Shown here: positions 62,899-64,000 of the stretch, in pieces | Position numbering within the stretch: position 1 is the first letter of the stretch | Layout: each line of letters starts with the position of its first letter | DNA from: JAIQET01 sp035542575 | Lineage (GTDB): Bacteria; Acidobacteriota; Terriglobia; Terriglobales; Acidobacteriaceae | Length of the DNA stretch: 64,000 nt | Direction of reading: 5' to 3' | Assembly: GCA_035542575.1 (NCBI GenBank) | Contig: DATKLE010000155.1 | Coordinates: forward strand, 1-64,000 | Position numbers and translations under genes: made by a program | The notes under the pieces: generated by a model | Database searches by the model: none | The model's input: only the letters and a program-made list of their open reading frames with translations | Told to the model about the DNA's origin: nothing

Positions 62899-64000
62899 AT
62901 GAGTGTTCCTACGATTCCTGTCGAAAAATTGACCCGCGACGAGATCAACCGCAAGCAGAAGGAGTACATCTTTCCCTCAGTCACGACGTACTTCTCCGAA
63001 CCGGTGCCGATGGATCATGCCTCCATGCAGCATGTGTGGGACGTGGAGGGGAAGAAGTATCTCGATTTCTTTGGTGGCATCGTCACCATCAGCGTGGGGC
63101 ACTGCAATCCGCGGGTGACCTCGCGGACCAAGGCGCAGATAGACCGCATGCAGCACGTATCTACCTGTTTCCCGAATGAACCCATGGTGACGCTGGCGGA
63201 GAAGTTGGCCCAGATCACGCCGGGCACGCTCAAGAAGTCATACTTCACCAACAGCGGTACCGAAGCTGATGAAACCGCTGTGCAGATCGCCCGCATGCAC
63301 ACCGGCAATCTCGAGGTGGTCGCATTACGGCATGGATACAGCGGCCGCTCTTCGCTAGCGCGCGGGTTGACCGGGATGAACACCTGGCGCCGCGCCACGG
63401 TGGAGGTCGGCATCGTGCATGCCATGAATCCTTACTGCTACCGCTGCCCGCTTGGGCTGAAGTATCCCGAGTGCGAGGTCGCTTGCGTGAAGGACATCGA
63501 GAACGTGATTCAGTTCTCGACCACGGGCCGGATCGCGGCGTTCCTCGCCGAACCGATCCAGGGCGTGGGCGGTTTCATCACGCCGCCGAAAGAATATTTC
63601 AAGATGGCCTTCAGCATCGTGAAACAGTACGGCGGCGACTTTATCTCCGACGAAGTGCAGACTGGTTGGGGACGCACGGGGCATAAGTGGTTCGGCATCG
63701 AGCACTGGGAAGTGGAGCCGGACATCATTACCTCAGCCAAGGGCCTGGGAAACGGTGTCCCAGTGGGGCTGACGATTGCCACACCGGAGATTGCGGATTC
63801 CTTCCAGGGGCTGACGATTTCAACCTTCGGCGGAAATCCGGTCACCTGTGCGACCGCCAAGGCCGTGATTGAGGTCATCGAAGAAGACGATCTGCGCACC
63901 AACGCTGCCGTGGTCGGCGGCTACTTCCGCCAGAAGCTCGAGGAGTTGCAGCAGAAGCATCCTCTGATCGGCGATGTTCGTGGCATGGGCCTGATGCAGG
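62899..64000 (+). CDS. Class III PLP-dependent aminotransferase, cut by window edge
   Basis: A protein of at least 367 codons from ATG 62899, open to the window end. Class III signatures: YFTNSGTEADETAVQIAR (phosphate-binding), LAEPIQGVGGFITPP, the Asp of FISDEVQTGWGRTG, and the PLP-Lys in TSAKGLGNG. It moves an amino group to pyruvate or a keto acid. Similarity is to alanine-glyoxylate/4-aminobutyrate types, but substrate cannot be read from the sequence. An internal four-Cys stretch (YCYRCPLGLKYPECEVAC) is typical of the AGXT2-like branch. Confidence 0.9.
   Translation, partial: MSVPTIPVEKLTRDEINRKQKEYIFPSVTTYFSEPVPMDHASMQHVWDVEGKKYLDFFGGIVTISVGHCNPRVTSRTKAQIDRMQHVSTCFPNEPMVTLAEKLAQITPGTLKKSYFTNSGTEADETAVQIARMHTGNLEVVALRHGYSGRSSLARGLTGMNTWRRATVEVGIVHAMNPYCYRCPLGLKYPECEVACVKDIENVIQFSTTGRIAAFLAEPIQGVGGFITPPKEYFKMAFSIVKQYGGDFISDEVQTGWGRTGHKWFGIEHWEVEPDIITSAKGLGNGVPVGLTIATPEIADSFQGLTISTFGGNPVTCATAKAVIEVIEEDDLRTNAAVVGGYFRQKLEELQQKHPLIGDVRGMGLMQ

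Overview
The window looks like a chromosomal segment of an acidobacterium, probably from the Terriglobia (Acidobacteriales) side of the phylum. The evidence is high GC, a VWA protein of the acidobacterial type, HAF-repeat and Ig-like secreted proteins, many secreted peptidases, multihaem cytochromes, and short degenerate repeats between genes. This placement is inferred from gene content; no rRNA or tRNA gene was found in the window.

Layout. 1-1200: the N-terminal half of a tyrosine integrase (cut by the window edge) abuts the 3' end of the RNase P RNA gene. 1206-11250: two MacB-type ABC permeases, two convergent family-21 glycosyltransferases, a hybrid PAS histidine kinase, two tandem TPR paralogues, a VWA protein and a small secreted protein. 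11360-14935: a membrane/TPR protein and a GT39-like glycosyltransferase. 14983-24738 (minus strand): a seven-gene multihaem cytochrome and outer-membrane conduit locus. It encodes cytochromes with 16, 4 and 12 predicted haems, two six-bladed NHL propellers, a SurA/PpiC chaperone and a large beta-barrel. 25254-29404 (plus strand, divergent): the system II haem-attachment pair ResB/CcsA and a histidine kinase. A sigma54 activator follows at 32340, after two inserted secreted-protein genes. 34193-37701: a secreted zincin-like protein and an Ig-like lipoprotein. 38038-44541: a partial flagellar and chemotaxis cluster (FliK, short FlgD, FlgE, FliL, HDOD, CheB, receiver protein). 44780-51605: three putative metallopeptidases and a PP2C-type phosphatase. 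51774-64000: mostly housekeeping genes (SurA-like foldase, YhaM-like exonuclease, chorismate synthase, deformylase, Met-tRNA formyltransferase, RsmB, PASTA protein, RecQ, class III aminotransferase).

The most interesting system is 14983-29404. A haem-attachment machine is divergently linked to about 32 haem sites in three exported cytochromes, with a barrel, propellers and a foldase. I read it as an extracellular electron-transfer apparatus, possibly with a filament-forming tetrahaem subunit, and possibly under sigma54 and two-component control. The sequence supports the parts list; the electron-transfer role, the filament idea and the regulation are inference.
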